Assembly (NCBI GenBank): GCA_013399015.1
Contig: VWZX01010527.1
Span: 1,612,001 to 1,676,000, forward strand
Direction: 5' to 3'
Source of the DNA: Galbula dea
Lineage: Eukaryota > Chordata > Aves > Piciformes > Galbulidae
Length of the DNA stretch: 64,000 bases
Part shown: positions 28,601 to 43,600 of the stretch, piece after piece
Layout of the letters: the number at the start of each line of letters is the position of its first letter
How positions within the stretch are numbered: position 1 is the first letter of the stretch
Program-made: the position numbers and the translations under genes
The notes under the pieces: model-generated
Told to the model about the DNA's origin: nothing
Database searches by the model: none
The model's input: only the letters and a program-made list of their open reading frames with translations

Positions 28601-31600
28601 AGTCTGCTTGCTCACAAAGTAGATGTGATGGAAGAAGCAGCAGCACAGATTTCTCTGTACACCTCAGGTAACTGCCACTTAATACTTATTTGTGAAGATC
28701 AAAATAAGACTACCTACTACTGTTCACTGCATTTTGGGATGAAGGATCAAGATGCTGCACAAGAAGATACTGTAGAATTGTACATCAAACACAATCTACA
28801 CCCTTCACAGAAACGCATCCATATCACACAGCTCACCACAAGCTCTAGATATTTTAGTACAATGGAACAAAAATTAGGATTCTTACCTTTTGCACATGTG
28901 ACAATGCAACATATCTTTCTGGAAGTCTTGGAGGCACAGTTTTTCACAGAAAGGACAAGATAAGTTGTCTTGCTGTTGGTAACAACTGTCACATACCAAA
29001 CAGTTATGGTGCCACTGACAGCTTGTTCGTGTGCCACACTCAGCACACACTCTACAGTTCTAGAGATCACAAGAATTTAGTTGTTAATGATGGTATTTCA
29101 CAATGTGATACAACTGCCATTTACTGACATTTTCCTGTTTTGAATTCAATTAAATAAAGTTTCTAAACTTGGTAACACTAATACATTACCTAGGATCTAA
29201 TAACAGAGCATGGACAGCCTGTGCAACAGCAAAAAGAGTTTCCTTGCACTACTCCCTGACTTGGAAGGAGAATTTCTTACAAGAACAGACTTTTTTATTC
29301 CTAGTCTCAGTCATTTTATGACTGTCAAAAATTGACTATAAAATTACACACATCTTACACACAGGAACCTCCCTCATTATGCTGAAATTGTATTTTTATT
29401 ACTATTTATGCTTAATCACAAAGTTAAAACAACAAATTCATCCTGCTCTCCTCAAATGCAAAGAAATCCTGGAGCTGCAGAACTGCTGTTCTGCTAAGTA
29501 AGAAGTAGCTGAATATAGAGAGCCTTCAAGTATAGATTCCATACACTGCTGCACAGGTTGTAGATTACATTTTAGTTTGCATTAGAATTATTCTGAAACC
29601 TTTCAACTTACTTTACATTTCCAACCATTTGTTGGTACAGCATCCATAACTGGTTGTAGACAGAAAGTATGGTAGCCTTTGTCACATGTATCACACACCA
29701 GCATCTTGTTGTCTTCTCCAGAATGTCTAAGAAAAGTAACAAGAGGTTAACAAAATATTTAAACAAGCCAGAACAACAACAACCAAAATCTATTTAATGA
29801 AAAGTCTAAACAGGAAAACACATAGTTGAGCAGATGGAAAAGAGATGAATACCACTGACAAATAGCTCATAAGATAATGCCCTCAAATTCTTGTTTAGGT
29901 ATGAAGGAAGACCACTGTGCTTGTTTTAACAACCACTCTGATTTATAGAAATTGGCCTACTTTGATTTACACACATGTAGGGAGATTTTTTCTGTACTGA
30001 AATCAGTTCAAAATCTGAAATACACAGTTTGTTTCTTCTGAAAAGAACATGCAATTCTACTTGTTCCTGCAGTCTGACTCTTATTTTTTCCAGAGAAAAA
30101 AAATAAGCCATCACCTCTGACTACCAGAGCTCCTGCAGTGTCAACCAATATGGCTGCAAGAGCAAAACAAACATTACAGGAAGAGATTTCAATTTTCCTG
30201 CAAAGATGTATTTCAAAGCTTCACCACAAATTTCAGTGATAAAATGAATGTGCAGAGATGAAGACAAATAGCTTGGTAATATCTAAAGGCATTGTGTTCT
30301 GCCTTAGTTTAGATAAATTACTAGATACTGCTTCATTACCTGGGAGACCTGATAGTTTTAAAAAACAGTAAATGCTCTCTCTTTGCAGGGAGAGATGCTT
30401 AAAATACTATTCTTCAACCCTGGCATAAAACTGCTATACGGTATACAGTAAGAGGTATGAAAACATCACATTTTCCTCTGCTTTTCCACTAGAGACCAGG
30501 TTTGTTAGCAAATACTGTCATTACCCAGCACAACATTTTTAGGGGTACTTCTTGGCATGTGCTTCACTGTTACAAGTTCATTGCTGACAGTGCTATCAGT
30601 GGCATGCAATCAGGGAACAATCTTCTTTAGAGTGGGAGAATCTGAATGCTAGCAAATACCAAGTGTTCTGCATGGAAAACAGCAAAGCACTGATGGGTTA
30701 GGTACAGGAGGTAGTAGTAAACTGGCTTTTTCCCTTCAGGCTGTCACAGTTGATCTGACTAAAGCTGAACAAAACTCTGGTTTCTTTCTAGCAAGCCCTT
30801 TAAAAAAAAAAGAAACCAAGCATGCAAAAGAACCCTGCAGTGCCCATCAGTTGAAGTTATATGAGAACAAGCCTACAAGCAGTGAGAAGTTTCTAAGTGA
30901 ACACTTATAATATTGCAATAATTATGTTTCATTGTCTCAGTATTCATCTGGTGTAACAATTCAAGCATGGTCACTCATGTCACTTTTTTCCTTTGCTTTG
31001 TTTTTGTTTTCATAATGACTCATTAACTGCCTCTAAAAAATATTACCAAATAGATGAGGGGACCAAGCCAGTGTGTGGTACAGGCACAGCTGAAATGTCA
31101 GCTCAGTGAAAGCACAGGTTCCCTGACTGGAAAGGCATTACAGGAAACTAATTTGTTAATTTGGCAAATGTGGAAAAAGTGCTTCTGTCTAAAAGGAGGA
31201 AAAAAGCCAGAGAGTTTTTGCTGCTCTCAAGAATCTGCCAAGATGATGGTGACTCTGGGGATATAATGTCCTCTTTTAAAAGGAAGGGTTTTCTCAGCCA
31301 CTGAGTATAATAGCATAACAGATAGATCTGGGTAAATAATCTGCACTTTCTGAAAAAGAAGCAAAAGTTAATAAAATAGATGTTTTAAAATCATAGCACA
31401 GAAATTTCACCTCATCCTCCTCCATGTCCTTTAAGTCTCACTTACTTGCAGTTCTGGCACACTTTGCAATCAGGACACTGCCAACCTGCTCTTTTTAAAG
31501 GTGTAACTTGTATGTCCAGGCACATCCCATGGTAGTGCTGGCCACAGGTAGTACAAAAGAGTTGATCTAAGAGGTCTCCAGGGCTGTCACACACTGCACA

Positions 31601-34600
31601 ATTTGCTTCTTCCTTTGCTACAAAGAAATAGGTTTTTTTCAAATTATGAACAATCCAATGAAGCTAATAAAGCCAAGAATTTCTTTAGTAGTTCTTAACA
31701 CATCCAAAACTTGATCATTCTTATGAAATTCAAATTTAATTAATATGCTTAATAACTACTCCTTTAATTTAGTTTTCTGATACACACTACTAATTTTCTC
31801 TTAACAAAAGTACATGCATTTCAAACCTTAATAAAGGCTCACTAAAAGAAAGAGTTTTATTCTTCTCAAGATAAAACTGAGGGCTGTAAGACCAACTCTT
31901 CCTTGGAACAAGTACAAAAGAAAGCTCCCAACAGACCTCAACCTCTTACTTAACTGAACTGTTTGCAATATAGTTGCTCTAACTTGAGCCAGGGCAAATA
32001 AGCAAGCCTATCAATTTGAACTAGAAGCTGATGGAAGCTAAGGCTTAGGAGTAAACCCTTCCCATGTTCTGCCACTGTAGAAAATGTGAAAAAACCTTAG
32101 CTGTGTACCACTGTCAGTCCTTAAAAACAGAATGAGCTTGCATCTTTCTCATACCTTAACCTAGGTGAATTCTTGGGTACATGACATGGAAAACAGGCCT
32201 AAACAAATGCACTCTTAAGTTGAGTTTCAATACTGTGCACTTACATCTTTCAGGAGCCTGATCAATATGGTCTGGACAAAGGAGGGACAAGTTACTGAAA
32301 TCCTGAAATGTGCCTGCTCCAGCAGCACAGGGGTAATGGTACATCTGGGTACATTTCTCTTCACAGCATTTGATAGTGGCTCCAAGGTGCTTACAATATG
32401 CACATCGCTGAAACACAAACACAACAAACCATTCACAAACTATTGTTTCCTTGCAGTTCTTCAGCCAGACCTGTTCCCCTGCCTCATTTAACAGGCAAAA
32501 ACCTTGGCCAGTTAGAAAGGAGTGAGTACTGAGGGAAAGGACTATGACTTTCAGTTGCACTCCCAAATCTTTCTCATTTAAAATGTTTAATACAACCCAC
32601 TCTAAATGCACTCAGATGACTGAGATTCTTCTTGTCACAGAAAAGCATTTTTCTTCTATATGGTATCTAACTTGAGCTATGCCTTCAGTAAACAGGCTTT
32701 GAGACTTATGCTGAGTAACAAAGGCAGACCACACTACACTGTCAAATAGGTTATAACTAAAGAACACATAGCTCTGGAAGTGTAATGTAAAACTGCACAC
32801 ACTGCAATCAGAAATGGAAATGAAATATCATGTTCTACTGAAAATCTTACTGACATTTTACAATTCTCTCTTGGATGATCATGCATTACATAACCTAGCA
32901 CTTTCTTCTCATCTTTTCCTTCCAAGGCTATACAAATATCACCAACAGACTTCAAGAAGTCATAAATAAGCATGATTATTATTAGAGACATAGTCACATT
33001 CGTAAAGAAATAATTTCTCAGAAAGAACTACCCAATAATCATTCAGCTCTCTAGTCAAGAGGGAACAGATTCCATCAGCCTGCTTGCAATATATCACCCA
33101 CACCTTTCTGATTCAGTTAATCAGTCTTTTTTCTCTCTTGGATTCTTTACAGTCCCTGAAGCACTGTAACATGCTTTTGTACTTTTTCACCAAGGCAACA
33201 CTACTTGTTAAGGCTAGAGCACAGCACAGGAAGATTTGGAGTAAACTTAAGAAAAAACAGGTCAGTGGCTCACAGGAAGGCATACATAACACACAGAAAT
33301 ACCTGAGCTTGGGGACTCCTTCAAAATAAAAACATAACACAAACAGGCATGTCTGATTACTAGCTCAAGTGTCAAGTAACATCCAAATAGGAACACAAAC
33401 CAAATCAAAGAAAAGCTACATACTGCATCTGCTTAATTCTTAGAATACAGACAGTATTATTACCATAATTCTTCTCTGTTTCAAAGCCTGGCATGAAATC
33501 AGGCACAAAATACTGCTGCTCCAAGTCCACAGATACAAAATCAGCCCATAGAAAAATACAAATCACAAAGCTGCCTGTGTTAACAGCCACACTGATATTC
33601 TTAATACCAGATAAAATTAATGTTCTTCAGCAAAATATCTGCCTTCACCACAACACATGGGCAAGAGAAAGAAAATACTATTTTATGCTAAACACAACTG
33701 GAGTGTAAAAAGATAAAACACTCTAGCACAGAAATTAAAGCAGGTCACTAAGGATACTGCCATGTTTCTGTGCTACAATGACAGTCTAGTCTTTACATCT
33801 GCAAGACATCTCACCTCTACCCATGTCTCTCACACCCACTAACAGTATGGAAAAGATGTATTCTGTTACTTTATTAGCTGAAATGCAAAGGAGAGGAGAG
33901 GGGACAAGGTAAGCAGACAACATCATGGAAGCAGGTGAAGAAGGCAGCAACAGTAATTATATTTAAGGACTACCAACAAAACCAAAGTCATGCATGAAAC
34001 TTGTTTTAAGGATGACACATTCAGCAAGTAGTGGCTGACAGTGCTGTGAAAGGTAAATCCTGACCTTAGATGTGAAATCAGGACAATACAGCCCAAAGCC
34101 TCCAACTTCATGAACTGCATCTGCACATTAATCAGCAGACAACCCACTGCACAACTACAGTACTAGCCACTCCTACAGCCTGGTGAGATGGCTCAGCTTG
34201 GAGATAAGGCCCAGCTCCCTCAGGCCACACATTTTTCAAAGATATTACTCACTAAGAAACAGTAGGAATGGGAACTTGGAAGGTGCTAGGGTCCAAAGCA
34301 TGTGCCTCAAGGAAGTAGTCAACACAGACTCTGCTAGATCCCATCATTAACCTTTAAGAATTCTCTAACTGGGAAAGACAATTATGACAGAACTGCAAGC
34401 TCTCAAAGAACCCAACATTTGCTAAAATCTGGGAATAATGGATTAAACAGTAATAGAATTGGCATTTTTTAACATCAGATCTGTTTTTCAAAACCACCAA
34501 TCAACAATGGCACACAACAAATGTTAAATCAGAATCTACCTTTCCCCAAATGCTATATAACCAAATGATGAAATTATTAGAAATGAGCTAACCAGAGGAT

Positions 34601-37600
34601 TACTGCAAAGCCTTGAAAAATGTTGATGTTGATTTAAGAAACCATGTAAAGATGCTGGAAGAAAAATGGAAACCCAAATTACATTTAATTGAACCCTTCA
34701 AATCCATCTGCTAAACTGCACTGGCAATGAAAAGCATTTGGCAGCTAAGTAAAACACATACTTTAAAAACAATGTGGTATATATCATCTGAAGCACATAA
34801 AAAGCATGGAATATCAACATTTGCTGAATTTATAAGAGAGATAAAGCAATCTGAAGAAAAAAAAAAAATGCCCAAAGGGATTTTTTTTGGAAACAGCTGT
34901 TGATGAGAAGAGTTACTTTTCCAGCAGTAGGAGCCAACATTTCTCTGAAACCAGGCCACATGCTATGACCCCAGAAGAATGAGTACACAGCTCTTACAAT
35001 GAACTGACCTTCATGAAGAAAGCAAGGACATGAACAGTGAAGGATATTAATTTTTTAAAAGAAAATCTAAATCTCTGCTAAATAAACTCAACCACAAATA
35101 CCACATTACTACTTTCTTACTAAAATACAGTATCAGGATGGTAGGAGCTGGAAGGAGGGAAGAATTCACACAGCCCAGGAAATGCAAGGTCTTTACCACA
35201 GTGTACAGGACAGTAACAGAGACAGGACAGAGTCTTCCACTTCATTAGCATTTCATAGCAAAACACAGTGTTATGGGAAGGGACTGGAAGTTGAATCCAA
35301 GCATTCAAAGGCTAAGTATAGGAAAATGGTAAGTGCCAAGCAAGCCAAACACTGTTTTGCTCATGGATCAAATAATTTTACAGCCCTGTTCTACAGAAAG
35401 AGACTATACAAGGTGTCAGAATGGTAGAGACAGTTCATTACTTATTCTCAGCACATTCAATACAATGGCACCAAAGCAGAGTCAGCAGACTCTGTTCCTA
35501 CTCAAAGAGTCCTTCATTCATGGCTACTTTCTTCAGGAAGCTCCTAGTGCACTCGTCCATAGAAAGCAAGCTCTGATCCCATGCATACTTCTGCTACTTC
35601 TGACTACTGTAATTTCTACCATTTTACACTGTCCACACCTCCTTCTACTTGGTCCTTTTCACCTTTTTCTTTTGCAACTGATTTTTTTTTCCATACAGAC
35701 AGAAAAGGATCTCATTTTTAAAAGCAAACAGCTATGCAGCCTTCCAAGTTTCATTTCATGGTTCCCTTTATTCACTAATCCCACTGGATCAAATACAACA
35801 TTGTTGTACAAGTACCATGAAAGAGGAGGAACTAAGTGAATTAACAGAGAACAGGACAACCTGATCAATCACCTCCTCTCTTTTGTAGTTGTATGGGAGT
35901 ACATCCTCCATGAAATAGAGTAGTAGAAAGCACACAGAAAATTTCTAGGAAGACAAAAGCTCATGCTGCCATGCTAGAGTCATAACTGCACCAAAATCAA
36001 CTGAACAAAAAGCTTAGTTCTGCCTGTGGTTCAGAAGCTCAGGTGAACATCACAAATGCTGCTGGCTTCAATGGAAACAGATGGCCAAAATGTGAACTGA
36101 TGACAAGAGAAACAGCTTACTGTTTACATCTTCCTAGCCTTCCTACATAACAACAAACAAATAAAGGAAAAAATACATAGTCCAGCTTTACATCAACCTT
36201 CCTGCTGCTCTGTACTCTGAAGTACTTCAAATCTCAGCACAAGTTCAAATGAAGAAAAGATGTCTGTGTTTATGATAACATAAGATTTTACCCAGATAGC
36301 ACTGAGAACAAATCAGAGGTCATGTTTTATCATTATTTTGATTGCCCTTAGAATTACTTTATAGTATTACTGGCTCAGTGACTGGACAAGTAACAATCCT
36401 TAGGAGGCAGACATTAAAGAAAGGCTAAAATATGGACTTTGACTAAAGATAAATGTTAGTATTAGGTGCTGCAAAATGGTTTTTAAGCCAAATGGTAAAA
36501 GGTTTTCAGTGACTATAAAGTTTTTAAAAGCTTTAAAAAAAGTCAGCTGACAAAGCCTACCATAGCAATAAGCCCTTCTAATTTTATGATAGTGTACCCA
36601 AAAATGCACCCAAGCCATCTGTCCTTAGTTAAACAATTGAATGTATTACCCATAAGAACAAATTTCAGACTGTTTAGCTACTGAAAACTGCTCCCATACA
36701 AACATGTAACTAAGGAGAACAGGACTTTAACATCCTGTCATTAACAACAACTTTCAGTCTAAGCAGTGACTAACGAAATATGCTCTCTGGTAGCTCTGAT
36801 AATCTTCATTGATTACTCCATCACCTAGAAAAAGCTTTATATTGCTTACAGACACTAATCACCATGAGCACCTCTAATGTCAAATACACTGTTTTAAGCA
36901 AAAGCATTTTAGAATATAATGAAGCAAGATGGCAACATAAAAAGAATTAAGGGCTTCTGACTGAACTACTGATTAGAAAAGGTACTAAGTAACATGCATT
37001 TCCAAAAGTATTGGAAATTACCTTCTAATTTTTCAATTTTCAATTAATCATGTCACAAATTTGGAAATCACTTAAATTTGTAAGAAGCAAGCCAATCAGT
37101 GATCAGTTAGTTTCATTCCTCAATCCTTAACACATACCAAAATTGAACAAGTTATAACTCAGATTTCCCTCTTATAATTTAAAACTATAATGTTCTTAAC
37201 AGAAACAGTATGCATTGAAACTTTACTAGTGTCTATTTCATGCTCTTGAGTACTCTGAAGTATGCTTAAAGGAAAAAAAAATGACAATTGTAGAAACAAA
37301 CAAACTATGAAGCTTTGCTTCTAAAACTTAATGAAAAAACATGGACAACCAGAAGAGATGAATTTTGGCTCCACATGATGGCAAAAGACTGTCTTCCAAT
37401 GCAGAATTCTTGACTAGATGTTCCATCTGTCTATAATCTGTCCAGTTATGTACAAAGGAATAAGGAACAAAGCTAGGAAGATACGAACGATGATGACTAA
37501 CACCACTATCAGTGACTCAATACACATAAGCATGGTAAAAAGTGAAAGTCTCTTTAAGTGTGGAGATTTTGGGCTCTCTACAGGTCATTATTTTGTTCCT

Positions 37601-40600
37601 CCTTCCTAACAGTTGCCTCCTTTTTTCACCATTACAAAAAATTATATTAAATAAATGGTGTTGGTATCAAGGCCTGTAATAATTGGGACAAATAAGCATT
37701 TCTGTTCTGCATGGGTGTTTTTTATGATAGCTGTGACAGGTTAATAACCTGGCAGAAGCAAGTTTGCTAAGATACATAACATTTTTTATTTGAAACCTGA
37801 AATAGGTAGAGGAAAACATTCAAACCTTATGGCACACAAACCCTTCCTTATATAGACTGAAATGTTCTCATACCCTGTCTATCCAGAAGCTCTACAGAAA
37901 GGTTTGTGTGCCTTCAAGTTGTAGTCTCCTCATCATTACATAAGCCAGTGGAATAACTGCATGCATATGGCTTCCTCCACAGACTCTGCCTTTGCTGCTT
38001 TTTTCACACTTTCATAAGGAAAAGCTTTTTTTTTATTCACCTCCTCACTTTCTACAAGGTTCAGGAAAATGTAAATGTTTTGAGTGAAACTAAGCTTTCC
38101 CACAGCCAGCACCCATCCACTCCCTTAATTCTTATCTTAATATCCACCATGACAGAAGGGCACACACAAGCCTGCTGTTGAGCTAGCATGTCAACAATGA
38201 GAAGGTCAATAATGTATAATGTAATTTAAATTGTGATTAGGTTTCAGCATCAGCAACTTCAGGACAAACAAGGCAAGAACAGAAATCATCAGCTTTGGTT
38301 TAAGGCTGCTTTTTGGCAGGCTCAGAAAAGAGACTATTGTGCCAGTTCCATTTGATTCATGCTCAGAAGGTCTTAAGAAGTATGTGCAGACACTTCTTTC
38401 TGTTGGCAGAGCACATGCTGAGCCACAAATTGTTGAAGGCTTGAAGGAAAAAAAAAATGGGGGAAACATTGCTGCATGCTTGTTGTTGAACAGTCTTCTC
38501 CAGGCATGTGTTACTGGTCACTGCAGAAGATGCTGGGATAAAAGTAAACTTTCTGTCTAATCCAGCACAGCCCCTATGTTCCTAAATCACATATAAAGAT
38601 TCTGAAATGGCTTAAGCATTCTATAGGTTCTAGCTGTGCTGCAGATCCTCTGTGGCTACAGCTAGGCTGCCATGATTACATTTGCAAAGCCATTTAATAG
38701 AACCTCGAAAGGAGAATTCACTGCTGATACAGCCACGTTCTGTAACTGGAATGCAAACACAGCTCTCAGGTAGACATGTGCACAGGATGGTCTAAATTTA
38801 GAGGACAGTCTTGAGCTGAAGCCTGCCTAAAATAGGTTAGCAAAAGTTCTCTCCTGGTATCACAGCTAAGTCCACACCAAAGGTTTTGTCAGTGTGGCAG
38901 TGTCAATGAAGGGGTGTGAATGAGTACTGCTTACAGAAACCTCCATATCAATTCTTTTCCACTCATGTAAGTTTTCTGAATGATAAAATTTGGGTTAAAG
39001 CTTCACATAGCACATGCCTAAATTCTTCTTGGAACACTTAAGTCAAAATTTACCAGCCATTTCAAAAAGTCAGTAGGAAAAACTTTTTGTCTACCCTAAA
39101 AACAACCTCACTCAGAGAACTTGCAATTTGGCAGGAATTTTAATGTGGGGGATGCAACTTTTGCCCTCACCCTGTGTATCCATCCAGATGTGACCAGGAG
39201 TCTACTCTCATTGATCACTACTGATCCTCTCCAATTTCTAACACTGCTCAGACTACATGTACTTTCTGCAGAGATTGCTTCAGTCTGACAAGGATTACAG
39301 GGAGGAAGCTGTAACACTCTAAAACTAAGCACAATAAGCCACTGGGATGGAAAGCAGACATCCCTAAGGCTCTTGATGCTACTGTCACTTATATTGTCTG
39401 GGGAATGACAGTATCCAGTACACAGGCAGATGGACAAATATGGGTCAAAGAGACAAATGGGACTAACTACACTGTGTGAATGAGTATGATGAGACTGGGA
39501 GGAGAAACCATGGCTGCAGATGGAAAGTGAGGAGGGGCAGGGATGACACTTCAAGGGCCAATTAACTAAAACTGGGCACTAAAATCACATAAGAGGCGAG
39601 GAAACTGATATGCTAAACCACAGGAGATGGTGAAGGGAGAGATCTCAAAAGGAGCCTAGGGAAAAGGGAACATAAAAGTTAAGAAGGGAGGATGCAGAAA
39701 GGAAGAGTAGAAGTGGCCAAAAACTCAACTTGAATAAAGAGTCAGAAGTCTGAGGCAACTGAAATTGGATGACTACAAGGAGGAAAAGTACACTGTTCTC
39801 CAACTCCTAGTGCTACCTCACTATCACTTAGCCAGCTCAAATAGCAGAGGCCTGTATGTAGCCAAAATGGACTCAAATCTGCAGTTTGGGAGGTCTGCCT
39901 TTTCTTTTTTTCCCTGACACGAGGAAGTTACAGTCAGACAATTACAGTGCAACAAACATACACAGGCACACAGATAAAGGAATGAACAGACACATACAGG
40001 TAAAACTATAACTATATATGTACATTAAAACAGAAAAAGGATTGCAGATCAATTATAGATTTAGTGCATAAAATAGGCCTCTTAAAAGGCATCTCTGCAT
40101 TAAAGAAACCTGTTATTTCTAGGGCTGTGCTTCCTTTGTGTGTGGGGAGGGAAAGTATGTATTGAAAAAAAGCTGTAGATTGCTTGTGGGAGAAAACAAC
40201 TGTTTAGATATGTCAACCTGCAAGACTGTTCTAGTTTCACTTCTTTCATAGAACTCCTTTATGATTCTGGGCAGGGCACTACACAAAATTTCTCTTCAGT
40301 TTTTTTTAGTCATTAACATTACCACTAAAAGTTTGGGGCTTTCCCCCCCACCCCCCCCACCCCCCAAAAGCACAGTTTTGATTTCCACATAGATTGTGCA
40401 CTCACAACTTCAACACAGTGAAGAAAGAATTGCAATATCAGCATATCTTTTTAATCAAGTCTATGTATTTCCAAAGCTCTTCCAATCTGCCATCTAAATT
40501 AGTAGATATTCTTCAATTACAAATTCACCTTCTCTTGGGGAAGATGGAGCCTAAGATGCATACAAAGGCCACATAAATCAGCTACTTGGGAAAAAAAAAT

Positions 40601-43600
40601 CTGTAGACAAGTTATTCACATGTTTACTATGGTAGAAACATCATAGAAAAACTTATGTGGAGATGACTATTTCTTTCCTTTCAGTAGTATTTGAACAGTT
40701 TACACACCCAGACATTGAACAACAGTGGAAAAAAATGCAGCAGTAAAGAGGTTTTTACCACAACAGCAATGTCCATCCTATGGACTTAACTATGAACTAG
40801 CTGTTCTACATCTGATCAGACAATAAAAGACTGCATAACCAGGCAAATGCACAAAGGATATTAGCTGTGTGCAACTTGTCTTCTGGCATGGTCTAACTTT
40901 CTGTGTTTGATTTTATAGTCTTAATAATGCATTCTTTTAACAAAGACTTTGTAGCTATATTAACTCAGTCTAACCAAGTTAATGTCAGCAAAAGTCACTA
41001 TATATACTCAATGATACCCTTAATTTACAAGGTAATAGTAGGGATGGGGTGACAAGGAACTCTGGATTGTGTACAGACATCAAAAAAAATACAAGAATTT
41101 CCTGCCTTTAATACCTTCTCATTAGTGAGCACCTCTTTAGTATTCCTTCCCCACTGACTGCAATCAGTACCTTATTGTTCATAATTCCTGTTTCCTTGGC
41201 TGTTCCTAAATTGCACTCTCCAAATGGCACAGAGTCATTGTAAACAAAATCCTACATCTTCAGTTCACTAATTTTTGTAAATTGAGCTCAAATAAAGCAA
41301 TTAGATGGCATACTTTGAAACTACCAGCTTGAAACATTAATATAATTTCTATTCTAATAAAAGCTTCACATGCTTTATCTGGCTGAGGCTTTTAGCATTT
41401 TTTTTTTCCAATTTGACTAAATTAGTCACTTACAGATCTCCCCCTTTCCTCCTCCCAAACCATGGTATCCCCAAACACCGTATAACATACTACACACTTT
41501 TGCCTTTCTTAAATTCACTGGCTACTGCAATAAACTCCTTCTCTTTTCATCCTCTTCCACCACTGATATTCTTCAGCAAGCACTGTGAAGTGCAACATCT
41601 TGACCTAGAATTTCAAATCCTGCCATTACTGGTCCACCACTTAGCAGGTAATACAACTGTTGTTGTGGGGTTCAGGGAGGTGAGGGTAAGAGGTGGCTGT
41701 TGGTTCACTTTGCAGCACGCTGCCTCTTTAGCTCGTGAAGAAAAAAAGCTGCCAAATTTTGTAATGAATTCCACAGAACATTAAGTCTGATGCTTAGCAG
41801 AAGCCATAACTGTTAAGTAAATGATATCCTTTTGATGAATACCCTTATCTGAAAACAACATTGATTCTTCTAACCCTTTAGCAGTGTCCCAAAACAGATG
41901 TGCACAACTGCAAATTCTGTTTGCTTTCAGGTTTACGAAGTGTGATGACATTTTTACAGTCCTGCAGGAGCCCTTTTACCCAGGAGTAAAATAAACCACA
42001 ACCATTCTTCACCATCTGTTTCTTAATTTTGCATTCATTTAACTTTGCATTTTAAACTAATAATCATTTTCTTATAATAAAGTTTGTTCCATTGGTAGAA
42101 ATTACAACTGTTCAATTAAAAAAAGAATGGTTTATAACAGTACACAGTTTTCCCTCTAAATACTTCCATTGCTCTTAATTATAGAGATAGTAGTGCCACT
42201 GAATGGAAAAAAACTGCCAGGAAACAGTGTTATGCTTTATGTGTCACAGATTCCCCCAGTAATTGTACATATTTACTTCTGTTCCAGCACCAATTCCCAC
42301 CTGGTCTCTTTTTACATTAAAATTCCTTTTCTCCACTAAAGATTCTGTGTGGTTTTTATGCTGCTATGTACAACAGGCTTCTTACCTCTTGAAGCAGTAG
42401 GGCACAAACCATTAGATCAAGCTTGTTTCATGTGTAGTATATTTAAACAAAGCACAATCCTATTTCTTCATAATGCTTTTCCTTAATCTCTAATGACAGG
42501 CCAAGGAGGTTGTGATATTTTTATTTGTTTCTGGTTACAGTTAAACTAGGACTAGAATAATGGCCTAAAAAGCTTTTTCTCACAACCTTTACTGTAAAAT
42601 GAGGAAATTCTATTCCTTCATCAAAAATAAAACTGCATTGAAATAACATACATAATACATCAGAAATAGAGAATGGGAAATAATTTGGGTCACCAGAAGA
42701 CATGGGCCTGGAGAGTGAGCAGGAGACAGCCTGAGATTTTGAGAGCTGTGGTTTGGACTCTGCATTAAGCTCTAGACAGCACATTTTCCTGCTGCTCCAC
42801 ACTGACCAGGCTGTAAATCCACAGTGAGGTTACAAGTCCTAAACCTAGACAGTCCACATGCTAACACAGTGGAAAGTCTACCTCACTGTGGTTCCCAGGC
42901 TTAATAATCATAACCATCCACAGACTCTTCAAGAGACACAGGCTGCTCAGCTAGCTCATGTGAGCAGCTCAGCAGCATTAGGGAGACTGTTCAGATGGTT
43001 AAAACAATCAAGAATCAATCACTGTGTTCTCAAACTCAGTTTATCTGATGGTATAAAAATCTTAGCATTAGATGATCACCCTACTCCTGTGGTACACTAA
43101 AGGTAACAATGCTGTCACAGTATTAAGATGAATGTTTTTACCCATAAGGCAAAGGTGGTTTACCACAAAATGGATTTATTCAATTGAAATAATGATTAAA
43201 GGAGTTCAGCAAAGGCCAAAACACACCAAACTGGGGCATAAGAGCATAACAGTGCAGTCACCTACAGAAATGAACTTCCAGAAGTACCAAACAGAACAGA
43301 TTTGCATAAAATTAAGAATGGAAGAACCACCACAGGTTACTGAGATGCCCAGCTTCCAGTTTTCCCAGAATCTTGAGTACTCTGACCTTTCAGTTTCTCA
43401 GATGAGTGAGCATTGCTGCCAGCTCCGACCTTTACTGGGGGATTTATCCATCACAATATTTTATGTCTGACAGAGAGCAAACATTCTGGAGGTGCCCAAG
43501 GCACATTCTGACCTGATGGATGTGTAACAGTAACAGTCTTCCCAACAATTCACCATCTACTTCAAGTTACTCTCATTAAAAATATCTCACCTTCTATGAC

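Noticed and set aside
35333..35839. 168-codon open frame, plus strand, in the large intron
   Set aside because: No recognisable domain, low-complexity Leu/Ser/Phe composition typical of AT-rich noncoding DNA, no promoter or splice context.
39108..39554. 148-codon open frame, minus strand
   Set aside because: No homology, Ser/Cys/Pro-rich random-like composition, inside an intron whose phases already match without it.
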